From Panulirus ornatus (taxonomy: Eukaryota > Arthropoda > Malacostraca > Decapoda > Palinuridae), in assembly GCF_036320965.1 (NCBI RefSeq), contig NC_092238.1:21423286-21487285 (forward strand): a stretch of 64,000 nucleotides of DNA, written 5' to 3'. Shown one piece after another: positions 50,701 through 64,000 of this stretch. The first letter of the stretch is position 1; the number at the start of each line of letters is the position of its first letter. The notes beneath the pieces were generated by a model, which saw nothing but the letters and a program-made list of their open reading frames with translations, made no database searches and had not been told where the DNA came from. The position numbers were made by a program, and so were the translations under genes.

Positions 50701-53700
50701 CGTGAGACTTTGATGTCCGTTTCCCTTCTACCATCATGAGATTGTGATATTCGTTTACTTCCCATTTTTGTGAAAATATGCTGTTTATTAACTTCTCCTC
50801 ATCATGAGCTTGTGATGTTTCTTTATCTCCCATCATTGTGAAAATGCGCTACTCGTTTTCTTGCCATCATCGTGAAATGTTGATGTTCGCTTACCTCCTA
50901 TCATAGTGAGATTGTGATATTTATTTACCTCCCATCCTCTTTAGATTGTGATCCCGTTTCCCGCTCACTATCATGAGATTGTGATGTTCGTTTACCTTCC
51001 ATCATCGTGAGATTGCAATGTTCTTTTACGTTCCATCATCAGGAGATTGTGATATTTCTCTTCCTCCCATCATCATGATGTTCTTTTATCTCCCATCCTC
51101 GTAAAATTGTGTCATTCGTTTACGTCTTATCATCATGAGACTATGATGTTCGTTTTCATCCCATCATCGTAGGATTGTGATGCCCGTTTCCCTCCCACCA
51201 TCATAAGATTGTGATGTTCCTTTTTCTCCCATCATCGCAAGATTTGTTGCTTATTTACCACCCATTGTGAGATTGTGATGTTTGCTTTCCTTCTATTATT
51301 GTGAGATTGTGTTCTACGTTTACTTCCCATCATCGCGATATTTCTATAATCTTTTCTCTCCTATCTTCGTGAGATTGTGCTGTTTGTATGCCACCTCTCA
51401 TCGTGAGATTGTGATGATGATATTATTCCTTTCATTGTATGATTGCAATGTTCTTTCCCTTTCCCATCATCATGAGACTGTGATGTTCGTTTCCGTGCCA
51501 TCATCATGAGATTTTGTTGTTCATTTACCTCGAATCTTCATAAGAATATGATTTCCGATTTCCTCCCACCATCATGAGATTGTGATGCTCATTTACCTCC
51601 AATCATCGTGAGATTATGATATCTTTCTTTTCTCTCATCATCGTGATGTTCGTTTACCTCCCATCATCATGAAACTGTGCTCTTTGTATACCTCTTATAA
51701 TCGTGACACAGTGATGTTCGTTTCCCTTCCATCATCTTTAGATTGTGAAGTTCAGTAACCTCTCACCATTGTGATATTTTGATGTTTGTTTACCTCACGG
51801 GAACGTGAGATTCTGAAGAACGTTTACCTCCCATTATCGTACAATTCAGATATTCGTATACCTACCATATCCGTGAGACTGTGATGTTCCTTTACCTGTC
51901 ATTTTCTTGAGATTATGATGATCGCTTACCTTCCATCATCGTGACATTGATATATTTGTTTCTTACCATAATCTTGAAAGTGAGGTGTTCCTTTATCTGC
52001 CATAATCTTGATACTGTAATGTTTTTTAACCTTCCATTTTTATGAGATTGTAGTGTTCGTTTACTTCCCATCATTGTAATATTGTGATGTCTCTTTAATA
52101 CCCATCATGATAAGAGTGTGATGTTCGATTACTGCCTATCATCGTGAGATTGTGATATTCGTTTACCTACCATCATCATCAGATTTTGATGTTTTTTAAC
52201 TTCTATCATCGTGAGATTGCCATGCTCGTTAGATTTTGATGTTGATTTACCTCCAATCGTCATGACATCGCCAAGTTCGTTTTTCTCCGTATATTGTGAT
52301 GTACTGATGTTCGTTTACCTCTTATTCCTGCGAGATTGTGATCTTCCTTTACATTTCATCATTGTGACATTGTGGTGTTCGTCTAACTCTCATCACCATG
52401 AGATTGTGATGTTCCTTTACATCCCATCATCGTGAGAGTGTAATATTCATTTACTCTGAATCATAGTGACATTTTGAGGTTTGTTTACGTCCCATCATTA
52501 TGATACTGTGAGACTCATTTGACTCTCGTCATCTTGAGAGTGTGATGTCCGTTTCCCTTCCAAATTCGTGAAATTTTGATGTTCATTTACCTCCCATTAT
52601 CGTGAAAATATGGTGTTCACTAACTTCCCCTCATCATGAACTTGTGATGTTTCTTTATCACTCATCATTGTGAAAATGTGCCGCTCGTTTACTTGCCATC
52701 ATCGTAAGATTGTGATGTTCGTTTACCTCCTATCATTGTGAGATTGTGATATTTATTTACCTCCTATCATCGTTAGATTGTGAAGCCCGTTTCCCTCTCA
52801 CTATCATGAGACTGTGCTGTCCGTTTCCCTCCTACCTTCAGTAGTTTGTGACGTTCCTTTCCCTTCCATCTTCTAAATATTGTAAAGTTCAATTACCTCT
52901 CATCATTGTGATATTTTGATGTTTGTTTACCTCCCGGCAATGTGAGATGGTGAAGTACGTTTACCTCCCATCATCATACGATAGAGATATTCGTTTACCT
53001 ACCATAACCCTGAGTTTATGATGTTCCTTTACCTGTCATTATCTTGAGATTATGATGTTCGTTTACCTTCCATCATCGTGACATTGTTATATTCGTTTCT
53101 TCCCATAATCTTGAGACTGGGATGTTCCCTTATCTTCAATAATCGTGATGCTGTGATCGTCTTTAACTTCCCAATTTTTATGATATTGTAGTGTTCGTTT
53201 ACATCCCATTATCATGAGATTAGATGTCTGTTTAACTCCCATTATGATGAATCTGTGATGTTCGATTACTTCCTATCATCGTCACATTCTAATATTTGTT
53301 TACCTTTCATTCCTGCGAAATTGTGATGTTCATTTACATCTGATCATAGTGACATTTTGGTGTTCGTTTAACTCTCATCATCGTAAGATTATGATGTTCC
53401 TTTACCTCCAATCCTCGCGAGATTGTGATATTTACCTCAAATCATCGCAAGAATTTGATTTTCGTTTACCTCCCATCATTACGACACTGTGAAGCTCATT
53501 TAACTCATTCATCAAGAGACTGTGATGTCCGTTTCCCTTCCACTATCGTGAAATTGTGATGTTCGTTTAACTCCCATTATCGTGAAAATATGCTGTTCAT
53601 TAACTTTCCCTCATCATGAGCTTGTGATGTTTCTTTATCCCCCATTATTTTGAAAATGTGCTGCTCGTTTACCTCCCATCATCGTGACATTGTAATGTTC

Positions 53701-55869
53701 TTTTACGTTCCATCATCATGAGATTGTGATATCTCTATTCCTCCCATCTTCGTGAAATTGTGCCATTCGTTTACGTCTCATCATCATGAGACTGTGATAT
53801 TCGTTTCCATCCCATCATCAGAAGATTGTGATGTCCATTTCCCTCCTACTATTATGAGATTGTGATGTTCGTTTACCTCTCATCATCGTGAGATATGGTG
53901 TTCGTTTACTACCCTTCGTGAGATTGTGATGTTTGTTTAACTCCTGCTACGGCGAGATTGTGTTCTACGTTTACTTCCCATCATCGTGACATTTTGATAG
54001 TGTTTTCTCTCCTATCTTCGTGAGATTGTAATGTTTGTTTGCCTCCTCTCATCGTGAGATTGTGATGTTAATGTACTTCCTTTCATTGTAAGATTGTGAT
54101 GGTCGTTTACCCTCCTATCATCATGAAACTGTTATGTTCGTTTCCTTCCCATCATCGTGAGACTCTGGTGTTCATAAAATTCCCATCATCATAAGAATAT
54201 GATTCCTGTTTTCCTCATACCCTGATGATATGAGATGGACGTTTTCCTCCCATCATCATGAGATTATGATGTTCGTTTACATCCCATCATCATGAAATTG
54301 TGATATTCGTATACCTCTCATTTTAGTGACACGGTGATGCTCGTTTCCGTTCCACCATCTTAAGATTGTGAAATTTGATTACCTCTCATCACTGTGATAT
54401 TTTGATGTTTGTTTACCTCCCGACAACGTGAGATTGTGAAGTACGTTTACCTCCCATCATCGTACAATTCTGATATTCGTATACCTACCATAACCGTGAG
54501 ATTGTGATGTACTTTTACCTGTCATTATCTTGAGATTATGATGATCGTTTACTTTCCATCGTCGTGAGTTTCTTATATTCGTTTCATCTCATAATCTTGA
54601 GACTGGGATGTTCTCTTATCCGTCATAATCGCGATAAAGTGATGTTCTTTAACCTCCTATTTTTGTGAGATTGTAGAGTTCATCTACTTCCAATCATCGT
54701 GAGATTATAATATCTGTTTAACTACCATCATAATAAGACTGTGACGTTCCATTACTTCCTATCATCGTGAGATTGTCAGTTCCTTTTCCTGCGCAAATTG
54801 TGAGACACTGATGTTCGTTTGCCTCTCATTCCTGCGAAATTGTCATGTTCCATCACATCTCATCACTTTAACACTGTGGTGTTCCTTTACCTCCTATCCT
54901 ATCCTCCTATCATCGTGAGATTGTACTATTTATTTACCTCGAATCATCGTGAGATTTTCATGTTTGTTTACCTCCCATCATTATGAGAATGTGAGGCTCA
55001 TTTAAGTCTCGTCACTGTGATGTCCGTTTCCCTTCCACTGTCGTGAGAATTTGATGTTCGTTTACCTCCCATTATCGTGAAAATATGCTGTTTATTACCT
55101 TTCCCTCATCATGAACTTGTGATGTTTCTTTATCTCCCATCATTGTGAGAATGTGCTGCACGTTTATTTGCCATCATCATAAGATAGTGATGTACGCTTA
55201 CCTCCTATCATCATGAGATTGTGATATTTATTTACCTCCCATCATCGTTAGATTGTGATGCCCGTTTCCCTCTCACTATCATGAGGTTGTGATGTTCGTT
55301 TACCTCCCATCATCAAGAGCTTGTGATGTTCTTTTACGTTCCATCATCATAAGATTGTGATATTTCTTTTTTTCCCAACATCATGATGTTCGTTTATTCC
55401 CCATCCTCGTGAAATTGTGCCATTCGTTTGCGTCTCGTCATCATTAGACTGTGATGTTCGTTTCTCTCCCATCATCGTAAGATTGTGATGTCCGTTTCCT
55501 TTCACCACCAGGAGATTGTGAGGTTCGTTTACCTCCCATCATCGTGAGATTTATTGCGTGTTTTCTACCCATAATGAGGTTCAGATATTCGTTTGATTCC
55601 TATAATGGTAAAATTGTGTTCTACGTGTACTTCCCATCATCGTGATATTTTGAGAATCTATTCTCTCCTATCTTTTTGACAATGTGATATTTCTATGCCT
55701 CAAATTATCGTGAGATTGCGATGATAATATACTTCCTCTCATCGTAAGATTGTGATATACGTTTCGTCCCATCATCATCATACTATAATGTTGGTTTTCT
55801 CTCCATCATCATGAGATTCTAATGTTCATTAACTCCCATCATTATAAGAATGTGACTTCCGTTTTCCTC
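47725..55869 (+). repeat. Diverged 34-bp satellite, block 5
   Basis: Diverged units. 47,732-49,258 pairs with 41,087-42,610, and 51,010-51,840 pairs with 42,610-43,430. The rest carries several rounds of the higher-order series (CTACG near 49,515, 51,315, 53,965 and 55,620; CGGCAA or CGACAA near 49,993, 51,797, 52,934 and 54,420). No gene or mobile element is seen. Confidence 0.85.
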
Positions 55870-57516
55870 CCACCCTCATGAGATTGTGATGGTCGTTTAT
55901 CTCCCATCATCATGAGATTGTGATGGTCGTTTATCTCCCATCATCATGAGATTGTGATGGTCGTTTATCTCCCATCATCATGAGATTGTGATGGTCGTTT
56001 ATCTCCCATCATCATGAGATTGTGATGGTCGTTTATCTCCCATCATCATGAGATTGTGATGGTCGTTTATCTCCCATCATCATGAGATTGTGATGGTCGT
56101 TTATCTCCCATCATCATGAGATTGTGATGGTCGTTTATCTCCCATCATCATGAGATTGTGATGGTCGTTTATCTCCCATCATCATGAGATTGTGATGGTC
56201 GTTTATCTCCCATCATCATGAGATTGTGATGGTCGTTTATCTCCCATCATCATGAGATTGTGATGGTCGTTTATCTCCCATCATCATGAGATTGTGATGG
56301 TCGTTTATCTCCCATCATCATGAGATTGTGATGGTCGTTTATCTCCCATCATCATGAGATTGTGATGGTCGTTTATCTCCCATCATCATGAGATTGTGAT
56401 GGTCGTTTATCTCCCATCATCATGAGATTGTGATGGTCGTTTATCTCCCATCATCATGAGATTGTGATGGTCGTTTATCTCCCATCATCATGAGATTGTG
56501 ATGGTCGTTTATCTCCCATCATCATGAGATTGTGATGGTCGTTTATCTCCCATCATCATGAGATTGTGATGGTCGTTTATCTCCCATCATCATGAGATTG
56601 TGATGGTCGTTTATCTCCCATCATCATGAGATTGAGATGGTCGTTTATCTCCCATCATCATGAGATTGTGATGGTCGTTTATCTCCCATCATCATGAGAT
56701 TGTGATGGTCGTTTATCTCCCATCATCATGAGATTGTGATGGTCGTTTATCTCCCATCATCATGAGATTGTGATGGTCGTTTATCTCCCATCATCATGAG
56801 ATTGTGATGGTCGTTTATCTCCCATCATCATGAGATTGTGATGGTCGTTTATCTCCCATCATCATGAGATTGTGATGGTCGTTTATCTCCCATCATCATG
56901 AGATTGTGATGGTCGTTTATCTCCCATCATCATGAGATTGTGATGGTCGTTTATCTCCCATCATCATGAGATTGTGATGGTCGTTTATCTCCCATCATCA
57001 TGAGATTGTGATGGTCGTTTATCTCCCATCATCATGAGATTGTGATGGTCGTTTATCTCCCATCATCATGAGATTGTGATGGTCGTTTATCTCCCATCAT
57101 CATGAGATTGTGATGGTCGTTTATCTCCCATCATCATGAGATTGTGATGGTCGTTTATCTCCCATCATCATGAGATTGTGATGGTCGTTTATCTCCCATC
57201 ATCATGAGATTGTGATGGTCGTTTATCTCCCATCATCATGAGATTGTGATGGTCGTTTATCTCCCATCATCATGAGATTGTGATGGTCGTTTATCTCCCA
57301 TCATCATGAGATTGTGATGGTCGTTTATCTCCCATCATCATGAGATTGTGATGGTCGTTATATCTCCCATCATCATGGATTGTGATGGTCGTTTATCTCC
57401 CATCATCATGAGATTGTGATGGTCGTTTATCTCCCATCATCATGAGATTGTGATGGTCGTTTATCTCCCATCATCATGAGATTGTGATGGTCGTTTATCT
57501 CCCATCATCATGAGAT
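55870..57516 (+). repeat. Homogenised 34-bp array, about 48 copies
   Basis: Units of GATGGTCGTTTATCTCCCAT plus CATCATGAGATTGT, period 34 and nearly perfect throughout. The exceptions I noticed are GAGATGG at about 56,634 and a slightly damaged unit at about 57,355-57,380. This is the most uniform 34-bp array in the window and probably a young amplification. Confidence 0.95.
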
Positions 57517-59880
57517 TATGACTTTTTTTCTTTCATCATCTTGATGCTCGTTTTCCTCCCATCATCTTAAGATTGTGAAGTACGTTTACCTCCCATCATC
57601 GTACGATTCTGATAATCGTATACCTACCATATCCGTGAGATTGTAATGTTCCTTAACCTGTCATTATCCTGTGATTATAACGTCTTTTTACCTTACTGAG
57701 ATTGTTATATTTGTTTCTTCCCATAATCTTGAGATTGGGATGTTCTTTAACCTACCAGAATCGTAATACTGTGATGTTCTTTAACTTCCCAATTTTGTGA
57801 GATTGTAGTGTTCGTTTGCATCCCATCATCAGGAGATTGTGAGATCTGTTTAACTCTCATCATGATGAGACTGGAATGTTAGATTACTTCCTCTCATGGT
57901 GAGATTGTGGTATTCGTTTACCTCAAATCCTCGTCAGATTTTGATGTTCGTTTACCTCCCATCATCACGACACTGTCATGATCGTTTTCTCCGTATATTG
58001 TGAGATATTGATGATCGTTTACCTCTTATTCCTGCAAGATCATGATGTTCCTTTTCTTCTCATCATTGTGACTATGTGGTTTTCGTTTAACTTTCATTAT
58101 CGAGAGGTTGTGATGTTCCTTTTCCTCCCATCCTCGTGAGACTGTATTTTTCATCTACCTCGAATCATTGTGAGATTTTGATGTACGTTTACCTTCCATC
58201 ATTATGAGACTGTGAGGCTCATTTAACTCTCGTCATCGTGAGACTGTGATGTCCGTTGCCCTTCCACCATCGTGAGATTGTGAAGTTTTATATGTCTCAT
58301 TATTGGGAAAATATGCTGTTCATTAACTTCCCCTCATCATGAGCTTGTGATGTTTCTTTATCTCCCATCATCGTGAAAATGCGCTACTCGTTTTCTTGCC
58401 ATCATGGTGAGATTGTGATGTTCGCTTACCTCCTATCATCGTGAGTTCGTGATATCTATTTACCTCCCAACATCGTTAGATTGTGATGTTCGTTTCCCTC
58501 CCGCCATCGTGAGATTGTGGTGTTCTTTTACGTTCCATCATCATGAGATTGTGATATTTCTTTTCCTCCCATCATCGTGAAATTCATTTATCTCCCGTCC
58601 TTGAGAAACTGTGCTACTAGTTTACCTCTTCATCGCAAGATTGTGATGTCCGTTTCCCTCCCACTATCATGAGACTGCGATGTTCTTTTACCCTTCATCA
58701 TCGTGAGATTTATTTTCTTTTACTACACATCGTGAGATTGTGATGTTTGTTTAACTCCTATTATGGTGAGATTGTGTTGTTCGTTTACTTCTCATCATCG
58801 TGATATTGTGATAAACCTTTCTCTCACATCTTCATGAGATTGTGATGTTTGTTTGCCTTCTATCTTCGGGAGATTGTTATGTGATCTATTCTGTTATCGT
58901 ATGATTATGATGTTCGTTTCCCCTCCCATCATCATGAGACTGTGATGTTCTTTTCCTTCCCATCATAATGAGATTTTGATGTTCATTTACCTCTCATCAT
59001 CATAAAATTGTAATGTCCGTATCACTCGCACCCTCATGAGATTGTTGTGGTTTTTTCCCTCCCATCATCGTGAGATTATGATGCTCTTTACATCCGATCA
59101 TGATGAGATTATGATATGTCTTTTCCTCTCATCAGTATGATGTTTGTTTATGTCCCATCATCATGGATTTGTGCTACTCGTTTACCTCTCTTCATCGTGA
59201 GACTGTGCTGTTCGCTTCCTTTCCATCATCTTAAAGTTGTTAAGTTCAATTACCTCTCATCATTGTATGTTTTGATGTTCGTTTACCTTCCGTCATCGTG
59301 AGATTATGAAGTACGTTTACCTCCCAACATAGCACGATTCTGATATTCGTATACCTACCATAACTGTGAGATTGTGATGTACCTTCACCTGTTATTATCT
59401 TGAGATTATGATGATCGTTTACCTTCCATCATCATGAGATTGTTATATTCTTTTCTTCCCATGATATTGAGACTGGGATGTTCCTTTGACTACCATAGTC
59501 GTGATACTGTGATGTTCTTTAACCTCCCATTTTCATGACATTGTAGTGTTCGTTTACATCCCATCAACCTGAGATTGTGATGTCTGTTTAACTCCCATCA
59601 TCGTGAGAGTGTGATGTTCACTATATGCTATCAACGTCGAATTTTGATGATCATTTACTAGTCATGATTTTGAGATTGTGAATGCCGCCATGATCGTAAG
59701 AATGCTATTTTCGTTTACCTTCCATCATCTTGAGACTGATGTTCTTCTACCTGCCACCATCGTGAAATTGTGATGTTCATATACCTCCCATCATCGCGAG
59801 AGTGTGATGTTCGTTTACCTCCCATCCTCGTGATACTGAGATGTTCGTTTATCTCACATCATCGTGAGACTGTGATTATT
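57517..59880 (+). repeat. Diverged 34-bp satellite, block 6 (right edge)
   Basis: Diverged units with one to two rounds of the higher-order series (TGAGGCTCATTTAAC near 58,212, TTGTGTTGTTCG near 58,770). Units become less regular towards 59,600-59,880 and stop at GTGAGACTGTGATT, after which no satellite motif is seen. Confidence 0.85.
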
Positions 59881-59893
59881 TGTTAATTCGAGG

Positions 59894-60308
59894 ATGTCTT
59901 TTGTAAGAAAAACAGTATTTGTTGTTGACGAGATAAAAGATCAGGTATGTGGACTGATACATTATACAACTGAAGAACGTAAAGAATAAATATCTAGCCG
60001 CTCTCTTATTATGAGGATTATAAGATAGTTACCAAATGGCCGTTAACCTTGAAGATATATTTTTGAGTGTTGTCGTGATAAGAAAGTGATCCTCCTTTGT
60101 TTTCAGGGTTGACTTCATGTGTCTGATATGTTCATGGCATAAAACACTCAATGGAAGACCACACCACACTGCGGAGAGAATTGCATTTGGCCTTTACTGT
60201 GTTCGTTTTCAAACAAATGACTTCAAACGTTCCCCAGATGGTCTCGTTTTTAAGAATGTTTTGGCTACAATTCTAAGCCACATGCTAAACATTATACTGG
60301 TACGATGA
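59894..60308 (+). other. Possible two-exon transcript start with short frame
   Basis: A good splice donor (CAG/GTATGT at 59,944/59,945) and a pyrimidine-rich acceptor (CCTTTGTTTTCAG ending at 60,106) would remove a 162-nt intron. The ATG at 59,894 gives MSFVRKTVFVVDEIKDQ in exon 1, but splicing puts it into an immediate TGA in exon 2. If real, exon 1 is more likely untranslated and the frame would start at 60,117 (MCLICSWHKTLN, 63 codons, ending NIILVR). I do not recognise the peptide. The evidence is only the two splice-like sites. Confidence 0.2.
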
Positions 60309-60601
60309 TGCACAATAACACCACAACTAACCTCATTCGTGAATACTTGCTCCTGTTTAAATACTGTCCTTTGGTCTACGACCTTAAGATTCAAACATTT
60401 GGAATGGGTCTAGCTGAGCAAGTCATGCTGAGTACTCATGGCACGAACGTAGGAGCTGATGGTGAACAAGCTAGCCACTTGAAACCCGAACCTTCTATAA
60501 CACGCCAGGAATTTAATAGGTCTTTTCTTATTACATTCAGCTCAAGCGGTCTCCCAGCTCTTGTGATGCTTGACGTGAGAATGGTACAAAATAAACACTG
60601 A
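60305..60601 (+). CDS. Unrecognised 98-codon frame
   Basis: A plus-strand frame from an ATG pair at 60,305 to a TGA at 60,599-60,601. The protein begins MMHNNTTTNLIREYLLLFKY and ends LPALVMLDVRMVQNKH. The frame is open upstream of the ATG to 60,254. An AATAAA lies at the very end of the frame. No signal peptide, membrane segment or family motif is recognised. The opposite strand is also open over much of this stretch (60,684-60,436 and 60,394-60,209), so the true strand is uncertain, and a decayed mobile-element gene is as likely as a host gene. Confidence 0.25.
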   Translation: MMHNNTTTNLIREYLLLFKYCPLVYDLKIQTFGMGLAEQVMLSTHGTNVGADGEQASHLKPEPSITRQEFNRSFLITFSSSGLPALVMLDVRMVQNKH

Positions 60602-61208
60602 ACCAATAACTTATTTCGTGCAAATGTTAATCGGGCAGCATCAATATGAAGCTTTAAGCATATTTCGAAACACATTCGCTTCAAACCTAAAGTAATTATG
60701 CATGTGCATAACGCACATTACAAGTAATAAGAATTTCTATCTATTACCGACACTGGGTAGGCGCACGGAAGATAGACAATTAACATACATCTACTCTCTC
60801 AGTGATACTGTGAGAAAATGTTGCTATAACGATGGGTAACTTGAAAGAAAATGGTCGAAAGTCTTAGTGAAGCAGTTCTTTTCTGATTTTCCAACTGTGA
60901 TAGATCGCCAATAATGAGTATATTATTGTTTTTTAGCGGGGTTTAGGATGTGCGAACCAACAACATTTTCTTGTATCACTCGTTGTGACAACCTGAAGAT
61001 CTAATTCTTTATTCTTTTAAAGAATTAATTTTGACACCGATTTGCACTTTTATTACAAAGATGTGAGGATAGAATGTCTAAATCATTATGCCTTTCAATA
61101 AGCAGATCATACGCTGATCTTGACCGCTATCTAACATCATAAGCTAATCGTTGTACTTTATTATTCAGTATGATATGATAATGTATAGTTGTTCATATTC
61201 TCATGTTA

Positions 61209-61803
61209 CAGTCCAGACTTTATTGATGTTGAGTTTGAGAAGATATACTCTACTGGATCTAAGTTAAAGTACCCTAGATCTTTCATTGATAAATCCCTTA
61301 ATTCAGCAAAAAAAAAAATGATTTTATAGAGTTTAACCAAGACCTCCAATTGACACCAAGAATCCATTTAGTTCTCCTTTTTGATAATGATACTTCCTAT
61401 GTTGCTTAAATCCCTTAATGTGAATGTTGCCTTCAACAAAAATAATACTATAAAGAATGCCTCACTCAGAAACTCACCAGAAAATTCCCCAGGATGCATC
61501 TATAAAGTGCCATGTGGAAATTGTGATAAGTTTTATGTTGGCAGACTGGTAAGGATCTTTCTGTTAGGCTTAAGCAACATAGATATAGTACAAGAACAGG
61601 GCAAGAATCAAATGCCTTGTTTAATTACGTTAAAAACTATGATCATTGTATTGACTGGAGTAATGCCATCTCAGTTATTAATTCTAACTCCAGTACAACG
61701 AGAAATATCATTGAATCTTCCCTTATCAAGTACAAAAAGAATTATAACTTTGATATTAGTGAAGGTCTATACAAATTGGATAACTTTATTGATAAAATTT
61801 GTA
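61209..61803 (+). mobile_element. Penelope-like element copy 2 fragment (GIY-YIG end)
   Basis: A plus-strand, strongly 5'-truncated Penelope-like fragment. It starts within the connector after the RT (SPDFIDVEFEKIYSTGSKLK, KYPRSFIDKSL). It then carries a decayed stretch with stops and the GIY-YIG domain: CIYKVPCGNCDKFYVG (about 61,496-61,545), a frameshift after YVG, and in another frame FNYVKNYDHCIDWSNAISVI and GLYKLDNFIDK (61,617-61,800). It keeps the two bases missing in copy 1, so copies 1 and 2 are independently damaged. The 3' non-coding tail is missing. Confidence 0.82.
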
Positions 61804-61847
61804 TACAATTCACCTTCTTGTCCACATACTAAGTGGACATTTCATAC

Positions 61848-64000
<2,153 letters not shown>

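Larger units (their letters stand above)
18208..59880 (+). repeat. 42-kb satellite domain of diverged 34-bp units
   Basis: About 41.7 kb consists of tandem, variably diverged units of roughly 34 bp. The consensus contains GTGATGTTCGTTTACCTCCC followed by ATCATCGTGAGATT. All units lie in the same orientation. Distinctive variants recur in a fixed order, for example TTGTGTTCTACG, then GATGATAATATAATTCC, CATAAGAATATGATTTCCG, CCCGGCAACGTGAG, CTGATATTCGTATACCTACC, CTGTCATTATCTTGAG and TGAGGCTCATTTAAC, at spacings of roughly 1.6-2 kb. That shows a higher-order repeat. Because 34 is not a multiple of 3, frames rotate. Short open frames occur but nothing suggests coding. Confidence 0.92.
59881..61208. 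other. Non-repeat island between satellite and Penelope fragment
   Basis: About 1.3 kb without satellite units, LINE or Penelope motifs or long microsatellites. The base composition is balanced to AT-rich. It contains a possible intron (59,945-60,106), short plus-strand frames at 60,117-60,308 and 60,305-60,601, antisense frames at 60,209-60,394 and 60,436-60,684, and an AATAAA at about 60,590. From 60,685 to 61,208 I see no frame or recognisable element. It may be unique DNA, an old gene fragment or an unrecognised mobile element. Confidence 0.6.

Noticed and set aside
18208..59880. Telomeric repeat or rRNA spacer array
   Set aside because: The unit is unrelated to TTAGG-type telomere repeats and no rRNA-like sequence flanks it.

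Overview
This looks like a piece of a large, repeat-choked animal genome. A decapod crustacean or related arthropod is my best guess. The basis is indirect: APE-type LINEs with A-rich/(TA)n 3' tails, Penelope-like elements with a GIY-YIG domain, very long (TA)n microsatellites and a 42-kb minisatellite. I recall similar tails from decapod genomes but cannot verify that here. I see no intact host gene, no rRNA or tRNA gene and no prokaryotic feature.

Layout. (1) 1-18,207 is a mobile-element graveyard. One LINE family (APE endonuclease, reverse transcriptase, C-terminal zone) is present as copies A-I in alternating orientation, every copy truncated and most frameshifted. Copy B (minus) is split by copy C (plus), copy G is a textbook twin-priming inversion, and copy F has the longest reading frame (597 codons). 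Mixed in are a 5'-truncated Penelope-like element (2,732-4,118), several Penelope-type 3' tails, two inverted SINE-like units (4,291-4,775), a 300-bp tandem duplication and many (TA)n tracts at element junctions. (2) 18,208-59,880 is one continuous satellite domain built from diverged copies of a 34-bp unit, all in the same orientation. It has a higher-order organisation of roughly 1.6-2 kb, three homogenised 34-bp sub-arrays and two long arrays of a 29-bp derivative. No mobile element is visible inside it. (3) 59,881-61,208 is the only stretch I cannot assign to a repeat. It holds short open frames on both strands and one plausible intron. (4) 61,209-64,000 returns to mobile elements: a Penelope fragment, a solo LINE 3' end, a (TA)n tract, then LINE copy K running off the window on the minus strand.

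How the parts relate. The LINE 3' end and the SINE-like units share a motif around CGCTACCTCGC, which suggests the LINE machinery mobilised the SINE-like units. The long (TA)n tracts appear to have grown from element tails. The satellite probably evolved by unequal exchange. Its middle (about 36.7-49.3 kb) contains a multi-kilobase duplication whose breakpoint lies inside a stretch full of single-base indels (about 43.4-46.8 kb). That stretch looks like unpolished long-read consensus, so the duplication may be an assembly product.
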